Shown: positions 43,035-50,251, counted from the first letter of the stretch. The stretch is DNA of 64,000 bases from JAAXHB01 sp965221635 (GCA_965221635.1 OZ244902.1:558001-622000); one strand, 5' to 3'. Notes: generated by a model not told the origin, from the letters alone. Translations and numbers: made by a program.

Positions 43035-43586
43035 TCACGCGGTGAGCAGGCTCAGGGCTTCCTCCACCGCCGCGTCGGCTCGGTCGGCAACGCCTTGTGG
43101 GGTGATCCCACCCACAGGATGAGCAACGTTGAGCATCCGAGCCTGAGGCAGACCGAGCGACACGGCCACCGTGTCGGCCAGGTTCCGGAACTCCGTGGTT
43201 GCAACAAGCACGCTCGGGCGCCCGGCCGCTTCGAGTTGAACGAGGTCGTGGACACTCCACGACGTGCAACTTCCTCAATCGGCGGTACCCGTGAGCACCA
43301 CGTCCACCCCGTCAATCAGGCGCTCAAGAACCTGTGCGGGCGCAGGCTGGGCGGCGTTCTTCGTTTCCACCGAGGTCACCTCGGCGCCGCTGCGCGCCGA
43401 CAGCTTGTGCGCGAGCCGCTCCAGCAGCGCACCGGCGTTGGGTTTGCCGTTGTCGAGTATCCCGATTCGCGCCCCGGCCAGAACCGGTCGAGGCGACGCC
43501 GGCGAGATCGCAACCGTGCCGACCGCGCCTTGGGGCGTGTAGATCCTCACCATCAAATCACCCACTTCCGGTGTTGTTTCACCCAC
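43035..43586 (-). CDS. UGSC family selenoprotein (TGA at 43277-43275 read as selenocysteine)
   Basis: 183 residues when the in-frame TGA is read as Sec104. The protein runs MVRIYTPQGAVGTV, GARIGILDNGKPNAGALLER and VDVVLTGTADUGSCTSWSVH, then DLVQLEAAGRPSVLVATTEF and LNVAHPVGGITPQGVADRAD, to LTA and stop. The GTADUGSC motif is the mark of the UGSC (seleno)protein family, in which Cys replaces U in other species; the U-G-S-C arrangement suggests a redox centre, activity unknown. High-quality coding sequence continues for 80 codons after the TGA, and a SECIS-like hairpin follows it. GTG 43586 has AAGG upstream; ATG 43553 is an alternative. It lies between PPOX and P1 peptidase genes. Confidence 0.92.
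43234..43271 (-). promoter_or_regulatory. Bacterial SECIS-like element
   Basis: On the minus strand, 11 nt after the UGA, GTCGTGG (43263-43257) pairs with CCACGAC (43251-43245) across the loop AGTGT. A lower stem AGTTG/CAACT (43271-43267 with 43238-43234) encloses it. The 11-nt gap to the upper stem, the short loop and the G at loop position 2 fit bacterial SECIS rules for SelB binding. Confidence 0.85.
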
Positions 43587-43624
43587 GGGACCTTAGAGCC
43601 GCGGCGGCCGCGGCGGCTGCGGCG

Positions 43625-44185
43625 TCAGGTGCGAACGTTGGTGCGGTGGCCGTGTTCGGGAGTCCAGTGCTCCACGAGAAGCCGGTCGCCGTCCACTCGG
43701 GTGAGCACCACCCGAACAAGCCTGGCGGTGAACAGCGCAATCGACGTGGGGTCCTCAACCGCGAATCGGTGCCCTGCGATGAACAGGGTGGTCTCCTCTG
43801 CGGTGGCCGGCCGGGCCAGGCCTTCGACGCGGGCGTCACCTTCGGGGAGTTCCTCGCTGTCGGGGGCGCTGTGAAGGGCGAAACGCTGGTCTCGGCCCAA
43901 ATCGGAGGCAATCCGCGTGGTCGGAGCGGTTCCCAGCCACAGGTGCCCGTCACGGATCGGGGCCTCCAAGCCACTCAGCCGCGGGGAGCCGTCAGCGCGC
44001 AACGTGGCAAGCACCGCATGGCGGTGTCGTTCGAAGCAGCGCCTCACCTGTGACGCCAAGGCCTCCGCCTGCGCCTCGAAGTCCCCCCAGGCCCCGCCGT
44101 CGCCCACATGCCCACGATATGCCATCAACACACCCAAGTGAAGCCGCAACCGGTCGATCACAACAGCCCCACCCCAACGAAGCAT
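43625..44185 (-). CDS. Pyridoxamine 5'-phosphate oxidase (PPOX) family protein
   Basis: 186 residues. The split-barrel flavin/F420/heme fold is visible: RHAVLATLRADGSPRLSGLE, GHLWLGTAPTTRIASDLGRD, RFALHSAPDSEELPEGDARV and ARLVRVVLTRVDGDRLLVEH. Actinobacterial relatives often bind F420 or biliverdin. ATG 44185 has GGAAG six bases upstream; ATG 44125 (MAYRGHV) would remove 20 residues and fits the family better in length. It lies 38 bp upstream of the selenoprotein gene and is probably cotranscribed with it. Confidence 0.85.
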   Translation of the reverse strand: MLRWGGAVVIDRLRLHLGVLMAYRGHVGDGGAWGDFEAQAEALASQVRRCFERHRHAVLATLRADGSPRLSGLEAPIRDGHLWLGTAPTTRIASDLGRDQRFALHSAPDSEELPEGDARVEGLARPATAEETTLFIAGHRFAVEDPTSIALFTARLVRVVLTRVDGDRLLVEHWTPEHGHRTNVRT

Positions 44186-44206
44186 GCCTCGCTTCCAAGA
44201 AAGCCG

Positions 44207-44242
44207 AATTTCGGAAAGTTAAGTGCATAAACTTCCGAAATT
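44207..44242. repeat. AT-rich inverted repeat
   Basis: AATTTCGGAAAGTT (44207-44220) and AACTTCCGAAATT (44230-44242) are inverted copies with one extra A. A third partial copy, ATTTCAGAAG, follows at 44248-44257. The composition differs sharply from the surrounding GC-rich DNA. It may be a terminator or operator between the methyltransferase and PPOX genes. Confidence 0.55.
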
Positions 44243-44469
44243 GCCCGATTTCAGAAGCTCAAACGCCTTAGCTCCCGCAACAGGCGCTTGAGACGTTGGT
44301 TTCGCTGGGGATCTTGAGGCGCTTGGGGTCAATAGCGGTCGGAAGTGTGGGGCGTCCCCGTCACTGGTACGCGGCTTCGGCGCTGATACGCCTGGTCGCC
44401 GGATGATCCAAAGCGGCTCCACAGCCCCGGCGCCGACACGGGCAAGCCACCCGGTAGCGAGAGGGTGCG
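44243..44469. other. Non-coding stretch upstream of the PPOX gene
   Basis: About 230 bp between the end of the methyltransferase gene and the inverted repeat. No reading frame with coding character and no clear promoter hexamers were found. Confidence 0.4.
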
Positions 44470-45090
44470 CTAGGGGGTGCGGGTGAGGATTCTTAGAGAA
44501 CCGACGGCTGCCTGTTCGCGGAAGCGACCCTCGCTCAAGGCTCGCAGGTAGATCTCGTGGGGGGGTTGCCCCCCGTCGGCGGGATCCTCGAACACGTCAT
44601 GAATGGCGAGCACACCGCCGGGGGCCACATGGCGCGCCCAGCCCTCGTAGTCGGCGTGGGCGGGTTCGGCGCCGTGGCCGCCGTCTATGAACAGCATCGC
44701 CAGCGGCGTGCCCCACACCTTCGCCAGCGAAGGCGAGTCTCCCACCACCGCCACCACCGTGTCCTCGAGGCCCGCTTCGAAAATGGCGCGACGAAAGAAC
44801 GGCAACGTGTCCATCAGGCCCACCTCTGCGTCGACCACCGACGGGTCGTGATGTTCCCAGCCGGGCTGGTTCTCCTCTGAGCCCCGGTGATGATCCACAG
44901 CGAACAACAACCGCCCCGACTGCCGAGCGGCGGCGCCCAGGTAGATGGCGGACTTGCCGCAGTAGCTGCCCACTTCCAGCAGCGGGCCGTCCACCTCAAG
45001 CGACGCCGCCGCATCGTGCAGAGCGAGACCCTCGTCGGGGGGCATGAAGCCCTTGGCCGCCTCGGCCAACTCGCGCAGGCGGTCATCCAC
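44470..45090 (-). CDS. Class I SAM-dependent methyltransferase (Methyltransf_24 type)
   Basis: 206 residues. Motif I is PLLEVGSYCGKSAIYLGAAA (about 37-56), followed by LLFAVDHHRGSEENQPGW, VVAVVGDSPSLAKVWGTPLA, MLFIDGGHGAEPAHADYEGW and HVAPGGVLAIHDVFEDPADG. This layout is typical of small-molecule or glycan-type O-methyltransferases. The GTG at 45090 overlaps the stop of the GtrA gene by eight bases, so the two are coupled, which suggests a cell-envelope substrate (inference). Confidence 0.87.
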   Translation of the reverse strand: MDDRLRELAEAAKGFMPPDEGLALHDAAASLEVDGPLLEVGSYCGKSAIYLGAAARQSGRLLFAVDHHRGSEENQPGWEHHDPSVVDAEVGLMDTLPFFRRAIFEAGLEDTVVAVVGDSPSLAKVWGTPLAMLFIDGGHGAEPAHADYEGWARHVAPGGVLAIHDVFEDPADGGQPPHEIYLRALSEGRFREQAAVGSLRILTRTP

Positions 45091-45517
45091 GCAGGTGACC
45101 CCCGCCGCGCCACAGCACCTGATCGAGAAACACGTATTTCGCCACCCAAACCAGTCCGTAGGCGCCGATGTTGCCTGCCACCACGAAAACGGTGAGATCG
45201 GTGTGGCGCTCCACCAAGCCGACAGCCAACGTCGACAGGCCAAGACCGGTGAGTGCCATGATCCAAAACGGCACAACCTCGCCGCCGATGCGGTGCGCGC
45301 CGGTGTGGTTCCACACCCAGGCGCGGCTCATCAGGTACGCGGGCACGGTGCTAACCATCCAGGCCGAAATGTTGGCCGCCACCGCCGGCCAGCCCAGCAC
45401 GGCGTGACAGGTGATCAGCACGCTCAACCCCACCACGACGTTCACCGCGGACACCGCGCAGTAGCGCAACGCCTTGAGCAGGTGGTCGTCCACCAGGCGC
45501 CGCAAGACCCCCAACAC
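45083..45517 (-). CDS. GtrA family membrane protein
   Basis: 144 residues with four hydrophobic segments: ALRYCAVSAVNVVVGLSVLI, AVAANISAWMVSTVPAYLMS, VVPFWIMALTGLGLSTLAVG and VFVVAGNIGAYGLVWVAKYV. The RAWVW-type motif and FLDQVLW near the end are GtrA hallmarks. GtrA proteins are thought to move undecaprenyl-linked sugars across the membrane. The GTG start at 45517 is the first before the conserved part; the longer in-frame reading is antisense to the LLM gene. Confidence 0.87.
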   Translation of the reverse strand: MLGVLRRLVDDHLLKALRYCAVSAVNVVVGLSVLITCHAVLGWPAVAANISAWMVSTVPAYLMSRAWVWNHTGAHRIGGEVVPFWIMALTGLGLSTLAVGLVERHTDLTVFVVAGNIGAYGLVWVAKYVFLDQVLWRGGGHLRG

Positions 45518-45601
45518 AACGCCGCAGGCTAGCCCTGAGCCTTCAACCGATACTGACCGGCGTCGCAGGCGACCGCTACCGTTCACCCACAGCCGCAAGG
45601 C

Positions 45602-45691
45602 AATCACCGGAGACCCATCAATCACCGGAGGCCCAATAGTCACCGGAGGCCCAATAGTCACCGGAGGCCCAATAGTCACGGGAGGCACTGT
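45602..45691. repeat. Five 18-bp tandem repeats ending at a start codon
   Basis: Units at 45602, 45620, 45638, 45656 and 45674, consensus AGTCACCGGAGGCCCAAT. Units 3 and 4 are identical. Each contains GGAG(G). The last unit supplies the GGAGG ribosome-binding site and the first two bases of the GTG start of the LLM gene at 45690. Confidence 0.9.
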
Positions 45692-46493
45692 GCGTATCGG
45701 GATCTCGCCGTTTGCCACCACCAGAGCCACCACGCTCGAGTTGAGCCGGATCGCCGTTGAAGGCGGTCTGGACACGTTGTGGCTGGGTGACGGATACCTG
45801 GCCAACCCCGACTTTGCCGGCTGGGCGGGCGGCTTGGAGAGCTTCACGGAGTTGGCGTGGCTGGCCGGCAGATTCCCCACAGCCCGAACCGGAATCGCCG
45901 CGGCGATCCTGCCGCTGCGTGACCCGGCGTGGCTCGCCAAGCAGGCGAACACCTTGCATCGGATTGCCGGGGGTGGATTCGTGCTGGTGGTCACGCCAGG
46001 GTTCTGGGCCCACGATCTCGAATCGAGAGGCATCGCCTTCGACCGGCGCGCCGAGGTGTTCGACCGACACCTCGAGGATCTTCGCCGCATGCTGCTCGAC
46101 GACACCTATGCCCCGGGGCCCCAAGGCGGTGACGCGCCGCCGGTGTGGCTGGCCGGCGCTGCGGCCACCATGAATCGGGCCGCCACGCTGGGATTGCCGT
46201 TCCTGTCGTCTCGGGCCACTCCCGACGAGCTCGCTCCTGTCGCTCGGCGTTTCTTCGACTCGGGAGGGACGTTCCTGGCTCACCGCACCCGTATCGAGTA
46301 CGGCACACATCGCGTGACCGGCGACGTGGTGCAATGGCACGCCGTGACCGGCTCGGTGGACGAACTGGTGGACACCCTCGGAAGGTACGCCGAGCTCGGC
46401 GTGGGCGAGGTCTCGATCATCCCCGGACAGGACGACCAAACCTCGCTGCGCACCACCGAGATCCTGGCCACCGAAGTGGTGGGCCGGCTTTGA
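45690..46493 (+). CDS. LLM class (F420-dependent type) oxidoreductase
   Basis: 267 residues, shorter than the other luciferase-like proteins here. It has VRIGISPFATTRATTLELSR, GGLDTLWLGDGYLANPDFAG, RFPTARTGIAAAILPLRDPA, IAGGGFVLVVTPGFWAHD and PPVWLAGAAATMNRAATLGL. The N-terminal IGISPF and LGDGYL patterns resemble F420-binding members. GTG 45690 has GGAGG four bases upstream, formed by the last of five tandem repeats. It is divergent from GtrA and convergent with the next gene. Confidence 0.85.
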   Translation: MRIGISPFATTRATTLELSRIAVEGGLDTLWLGDGYLANPDFAGWAGGLESFTELAWLAGRFPTARTGIAAAILPLRDPAWLAKQANTLHRIAGGGFVLVVTPGFWAHDLESRGIAFDRRAEVFDRHLEDLRRMLLDDTYAPGPQGGDAPPVWLAGAAATMNRAATLGLPFLSSRATPDELAPVARRFFDSGGTFLAHRTRIEYGTHRVTGDVVQWHAVTGSVDELVDTLGRYAELGVGEVSIIPGQDDQTSLRTTEILATEVVGRL

Positions 46494-46504
46494 AGCCGAC
46501 GATG

Positions 46505-47083
46505 TCAGCGTTCGCCGGGCACCGCTCTGGTTGCCTGATGGGTGGAGTCCATCACGCTGCGCAACCCCAAACCCATCACCACCCTGTTGATGTAGGCGTA
46601 GTAGGACACCATGTTGTTGAGGTCGACGATGTCGAGGTCGCTCAGGCCGTGGCGGCGCAGCGGCTCAAGGTCGTCCTCCACAATTTCCGCCGGCCTCAAG
46701 CTGAGCTTCGCCGCGTAACAACAGATCGCGTCGAAGCGGTCGTTGCCGGTGCGAACCTCCGCCGGGTCGGCGTCGATGGCATCAAGGGTCGCCGTGGCGG
46801 CGCCGAGGGATTCCAGTTTGAGCCTCAGCCCCGACGCACAATGATCGGTGCCGTTCAGCCTCGAGGTCACAAGTGCCGCCGCCTGGCGTTCGATGGCGCT
46901 GAGTTGCGACGGGCAGCCTTCCACTGCTCGGTACAGCCGAAGCCGCTCCTCCACGATCTCGGGGTAAAGGCTTCCGAGCATCGTGAACTCGGCAGGTTCG
47001 CCCAGCACGGCCGCTTGCCAGTCGTACGCCTCGCGCAGCACACCCGAGGCGTCCCCCCACGAAACAGTTTCGATCCACGCCAC
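46505..47083 (-). CDS. Carboxymuconolactone decarboxylase / AhpD-like (peroxidase-related) protein
   Basis: 192 residues of the AhpD-like helical fold: LSAIERQAAALVTSRLNGTD, HCASGLRLKLESLG, RFDAICCYAAKLSLRPAEI and GLSDLDIVDLNNMVSYYAYI, with NRV after it. The usual active site CxxC...H is reduced to a single HCAS with no second Cys at the right spacing, so a typical alkylhydroperoxidase disulfide relay is unlikely. A GTG start at 47083 lies only 23 bp from the divergent GTG at 47107, so the promoters must overlap coding sequence. Confidence 0.78.
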   Translation of the reverse strand: MAWIETVSWGDASGVLREAYDWQAAVLGEPAEFTMLGSLYPEIVEERLRLYRAVEGCPSQLSAIERQAAALVTSRLNGTDHCASGLRLKLESLGAATATLDAIDADPAEVRTGNDRFDAICCYAAKLSLRPAEIVEDDLEPLRRHGLSDLDIVDLNNMVSYYAYINRVVMGLGLRSVMDSTHQATRAVPGER

Positions 47084-47106
47084 GTCAACGATGGTAGGCC
47101 ACTGCT

Positions 47107-48153
47107 GTGAGCGTGGAGGCCACCGAGCACGCAGCGAACCCGGGCACGCCAGGGCGCGGCTCTGCGGCGCCTGCTGTTGGGGTGTGGGTGTTTCCCGATC
47201 TGGCGGCGCCCGGGTTGGTGGACTTGGCGTGCCACGCCGAACGGCTCGGCATTCACGAGCTTTGGGTTGGCGACGAAGGCCCCGCCCGTGACCCGTTCGC
47301 GGTGCTCGCCGCCGCCGCGGTGGTCACCGAACGGATCCGCCTGGCGGTCGGAGTGACCAACCCGTATGTTCGCCATCCCGGAGTTGCCGCCACGTCCATG
47401 CTCACCGTCCATGAGCTCAGCCACGGTCGTGCCGTGCTCGGTGTGGGCGCAGGCGGTCAGATGTCGCTGGCCCCTTTCGGACTGGTGGCCTCGCAACCTT
47501 TGCGGCGGGTGCGAGAGTTCCTCAACATCGCCCGTGCGGTGGCCTACGCCACCCCCACCCCGGGTTACGCGCCTCCCGATGTGGCACTCTCCGAAAAGGA
47601 CTGCGGCGCACCGATGCCGTTATTCGTGGGGGCGCGCGGGCCGCTGCTGAACCGCTTGGCGTCAGAAAGCGCCGACGGTGCGTTCGTGGCGGGAATGCCG
47701 CCGTTTCGCTACCCGGACGTTGTGGGCTGGGCACGCTCGGTTCGGCCCATCCACATCGCGCTCTACCCGAGCGTTGCGTTCACCTCAGAGGCAATCGAAC
47801 GGCATCGCCCCGAGATGATCTGGTCGTTGATCGACGCCCCAGCCGAAACTCGTGAGCAACTCGGGATCCGCGACGCCGACGCGCACTCAGCCGCCGAGGC
47901 GCTGCGGGCCGGCAATCCGGGCCCTGCCCGTGGGTTGGTGACCGACGACCTGCTTGGGCAGGTGATGCTGGTGGGCGAGCCCGCCAAAGTGGGCCAACGG
48001 CTGGCTGAACTCGTGCGCGAGCACAAACCCGACAGCATCGGATTGGCGCTGCTGCAAGACGATTTGCACGAAGGCGTGAGCCACGCAGCGCAGGCGTTCA
48101 CCGCGATGAGCGCCGCGCTGAACGAAGACCTCCACCGCAAGGGGGTGTCGTGA
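47107..48153 (+). CDS. LLM class flavin-dependent oxidoreductase
   Basis: 348 residues, luciferase-like fold: VGVWVFPDLAAPGLVDLACH, LGIHELWVGDEGPARDPFAV, RLAVGVTNPYVRHPGVAAT, GRAVLGVGAGGQMSLAPFG and MPLFVGARGPLLNRLASESA. The pattern is close to the enzyme at 3590-4594 (ADEG, NPFVRHP, GLGAGG). The GTG start follows GGTAGG by eight bases. Its stop overlaps the GTG start of the next LLM gene (GTGA at 48150), suggesting a functional pair. Confidence 0.87.
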   Translation: MSVEATEHAANPGTPGRGSAAPAVGVWVFPDLAAPGLVDLACHAERLGIHELWVGDEGPARDPFAVLAAAAVVTERIRLAVGVTNPYVRHPGVAATSMLTVHELSHGRAVLGVGAGGQMSLAPFGLVASQPLRRVREFLNIARAVAYATPTPGYAPPDVALSEKDCGAPMPLFVGARGPLLNRLASESADGAFVAGMPPFRYPDVVGWARSVRPIHIALYPSVAFTSEAIERHRPEMIWSLIDAPAETREQLGIRDADAHSAAEALRAGNPGPARGLVTDDLLGQVMLVGEPAKVGQRLAELVREHKPDSIGLALLQDDLHEGVSHAAQAFTAMSAALNEDLHRKGVS

Positions 48154-49106
48154 TGGTGGGCGTGATCAACCACGTGAACAACCCCGACGCCGAGGTGGCG
48201 GTGGCGCTCGCCCAACAGTCCGAGGCTGCAGGGGCGGAGTGGATCGGCGTGGCCGATGCCTTCTGGTGGCGTGACGTGTGGATGCTGCTGGGCGAGGTGG
48301 CCCGCAGCACCGAGCGGATCGAGCTCGGGCCCGCCATGACCAACCCGTACATGCGTCACCCGTTTTGCACTGCGTCGGCGCTTGCCACCCTCCAAGAGGT
48401 GGCGCCCGGGCGCGTGTACTGCGGGATAGCGGCCGGCGGATCGGAACTCACCGCCGCGGCCGGCATCTCCCGCCGCGACGCCGCGACGAAGGTGACCGAA
48501 CTTGTCGCCTGCCTTCGAGGCGTCGCCGCCGGTGACCCTCTCGACGCCGCCTCGGGCCGCAGCCTCGACACCGATCTTCACCCTGTTCCGATCCTCATGG
48601 CAGGGCGGGGCGATCAAATGTTGCGCGCCGCGGGAGCACTGGCCGACCGGGTGCTGCTGTGGGCGATCCCGGCGTCGGATCTTCAACGTTCGGTTTCGGT
48701 GATCCGCGACGCCGCCGCTCAACAGCACCGGGCGCCCGAACTGATCTGGGCGCCCCTGGTTGCGCATCCGGACGCTCCGCAGGCGTCGATTTCCCATGTT
48801 GCGGTTTACGCCTCGCTCAACACCGCACGCGCAGTGCGACAACAGTGGGGGCTGGACGACCGCCGAGTGGAGGACATTCGGCGCCAACTCGTGCGAGGCG
48901 ACCTGGCCTCCGCCACAGCCCTCGTGCCCGCCGCCGCGCTCGACGACCTGGTGTTCTCCGATCCTCACCCGGCACCCATCGCCGCCATCGCCGCCGATCT
49001 AGGTGTGGACTCGTTGGCCGTTCCCGGGTTCCACCCCACAACCGTCGCCGGTCACGTTGCCTGGGCCGCCACGGTGGAAGCCCGCCTCGCCCCGCCGTCC
49101 CCCTGA
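48150..49106 (+). CDS. LLM class flavin-dependent oxidoreductase
   Basis: 318 residues, luciferase-like fold: MMVGVINHVNNPDAEVAVAL, AAGAEWIGVADAFWWRD, RIELGPAMTNPYMRHPFCTA, GRVYCGIAAGGSELTAAAG and PILMAGRGDQMLRAAGALAD. It is translationally coupled to the preceding LLM gene through a GTGA overlap. Two different LLM proteins made in equal amounts could form a heterodimer like bacterial luciferase (inference). Substrate unknown. Confidence 0.87.
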   Translation: MMVGVINHVNNPDAEVAVALAQQSEAAGAEWIGVADAFWWRDVWMLLGEVARSTERIELGPAMTNPYMRHPFCTASALATLQEVAPGRVYCGIAAGGSELTAAAGISRRDAATKVTELVACLRGVAAGDPLDAASGRSLDTDLHPVPILMAGRGDQMLRAAGALADRVLLWAIPASDLQRSVSVIRDAAAQQHRAPELIWAPLVAHPDAPQASISHVAVYASLNTARAVRQQWGLDDRRVEDIRRQLVRGDLASATALVPAAALDDLVFSDPHPAPIAAIAADLGVDSLAVPGFHPTTVAGHVAWAATVEARLAPPSP

Positions 49107-49193
49107 ACAGCCCCTGCACCGCCCGTCTGGTCGACCCCCACCAGGCACGGGAGTGAGTCACAATCCTTTTCAAGATTTTTCATGTTGTTGAGG

Positions 49194-49222
49194 TTGTCAC
49201 GCTATTTCGGCCCCGCTAAGGT
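49194..49222 (+). promoter_or_regulatory. Leaderless promoter of the coiled-coil protein array
   Basis: TTGTCA (49194-49199), a 17-bp spacer and TAAGGT (49217-49222), followed by six bases and the ATG at 49229. Transcription would start at or next to the A of the start codon, and there is no Shine-Dalgarno sequence. Confidence 0.65.
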
Positions 49223-49228
49223 GTCCTC

Positions 49229-49612
49229 ATGGGCACGGAGGCGATCACCCAACTGATTGCGCTGGCGGTCGCGGTGCTCGGCATCATCTGGCACCAACAA
49301 CGCCAAACCGACAAACTCCGCGACCAACTCACCAAGCACATCGACGGCGTGAACACCCGGCTCACCAAACAGATCGAAGGCCTAGACACCCGACTCACCG
49401 CCCAGATCACCAGCTTGGACAACCGACTCACCAGGAGGATCGACGGCGTGGACAAGCGACTGAGCAACCAGATCGATGGCCTGCGCCACCGAATGGACCA
49501 GATGGGCGACCAACTCACCGATGTCAAGGAACGACTGTCACGGATTGAGGGCTACCTGGGCATCGGTGTGCCCGCCGAGGTAGCAGCGATCGAGCGGCGA
49601 GAGCCGCTCTAG
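49229..49612 (+). CDS. Membrane-anchored coiled-coil protein, copy 1 (hendecad repeats)
   Basis: 127 residues. A hydrophobic N-terminal segment (ITQLIALAVAVLGIIW, about 6-21) is followed by HQQRQTDKLRDQ and then five 11-residue repeats at 37-91 of the pattern QIDGLDTRLTx (HIDGVNTRLTK, QIEGLDTRLTA, QITSLDNRLTR, RIDGVDKRLSN, QIDGLRHRMDQ). The conserved end is TDVKERLSRIEGYLGIGVPA. Eleven-residue periodicity predicts a right-handed coiled coil. Function unknown; XhlA- and DUF1640-type membrane coiled coils are distant look-alikes. It is the first of three tandem paralogues. Confidence 0.75.
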   Translation: MGTEAITQLIALAVAVLGIIWHQQRQTDKLRDQLTKHIDGVNTRLTKQIEGLDTRLTAQITSLDNRLTRRIDGVDKRLSNQIDGLRHRMDQMGDQLTDVKERLSRIEGYLGIGVPAEVAAIERREPL

Positions 49613-49621
49613 GTTGTCGTC

Positions 49622-49819
49622 GTGGACACGGAGGTGATCGCCCAACTGGTTGCGCTGGCGCTAGCGGTGCTCGGCATCATCTGGCACCAACAACGCCAAA
49701 CCGACAAACTCCGCGACCAGATCACCGATGTGAAGGAACGGCTGGCACGGATGGAGGGCTACCTCCACATCGGCATGCCCGCCGAAGCATCAGCGATTGA
49801 GCGGCGAGACCCGCTCTAG
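49622..49819 (+). CDS. Membrane-anchored coiled-coil protein, copy 2 (short)
   Basis: 65 residues. The hydrophobic head VIAQLVALALAVLGIIWHQQ and the tail ITDVKERLARMEGYLHIGMP are nearly those of copies 1 and 3, but the hendecad block is absent, so head and tail are joined directly. GTG start; TAGGTT lies six bases upstream, in the same position as the -10 of copy 1, and overlaps the stop codon of copy 1. A hairpin GAGCGGC/GCCGCTC (49592-49609) precedes it. Confidence 0.7.
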   Translation: MDTEVIAQLVALALAVLGIIWHQQRQTDKLRDQITDVKERLARMEGYLHIGMPAEASAIERRDPL

Positions 49820-49828
49820 GTTGTCGTC

Positions 49829-50092
49829 GTGGACACGGAGGTGATCGCCCAACTGGTTGCGCTGGCGCTAGCGGTGCTCGGCATCATCTGGCACCAACAA
49901 CGCCAAACCGACAAACTCCGCGACCAACTCACCAACCAGATCCACCGCCTGCGCGATCAGATCACCGATGTGAAGGAACGGCTGGCACGGATGGAGGGCT
50001 ACCTCCACATCGGCATGCCCGCCGAAGCCTCGGCGAGGGCGCCGCGCACGTCGCTGGGAAGACAGCAACAGCCGGGCGACACCGCGGCCTGA
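49829..50092 (+). CDS. Membrane-anchored coiled-coil protein, copy 3
   Basis: 87 residues. The first 110 bp and its upstream DNA are essentially identical to copy 2, displaced by 207 bp, so this is a recent tandem duplication. It keeps one extra hendecad-like unit (LTNQIHRLRDQ) between head and tail. The C-terminus departs after MPAEASA into ARAPRTSLGRQQQPGDTAA, and the stop lies in a 15-bp direct repeat. GTG start with the same TAGGTT six bases upstream. Confidence 0.7.
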   Translation: MDTEVIAQLVALALAVLGIIWHQQRQTDKLRDQLTNQIHRLRDQITDVKERLARMEGYLHIGMPAEASARAPRTSLGRQQQPGDTAA

Positions 50093-50110
50093 CACACTGC
50101 GGCCTGACAC
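50081..50110. repeat. 15-bp direct repeat over the stop of copy 3
   Basis: ACCGCGGCCTGACAC (50081-50095) followed directly by ACTGCGGCCTGACAC (50096-50110), one mismatch. The stop codon TGA of the coiled-coil gene lies in the first unit. Confidence 0.7.
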
Positions 50111-50251
50111 ACCGGGCGCTGCGAGCGTCCAAGGACTTCGCAGGTCTGCTTGTCTCACCATCAGAGCCCCGTTGCGGATCGGGCGAATTGGCGGCGCGCC
50201 AAAGCGAGCCTCTGCGAACCGGTTGTGGCATGTGGCAGGGCAAGATGTGTC

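Noticed and set aside
43275..43277. The TGA at 43277-43275 as a nonsense mutation or sequencing error making a pseudogene
   Set aside because: The frame continues cleanly, the TGA falls exactly at the U of the UGSC motif, a SECIS-like hairpin follows, and selC is encoded in the same window.
45602..45691. The 18-bp (and the 16-bp at 56581) arrays as CRISPR
   Set aside because: The units are directly tandem with no spacers, are too short for CRISPR repeats, and no cas gene is present.
49229..50092. The coiled-coil proteins as phage holin-associated XhlA and hence a prophage
   Set aside because: No lysin, tail, capsid, integrase or att site is nearby; similarity is limited to a membrane helix plus coiled coil.
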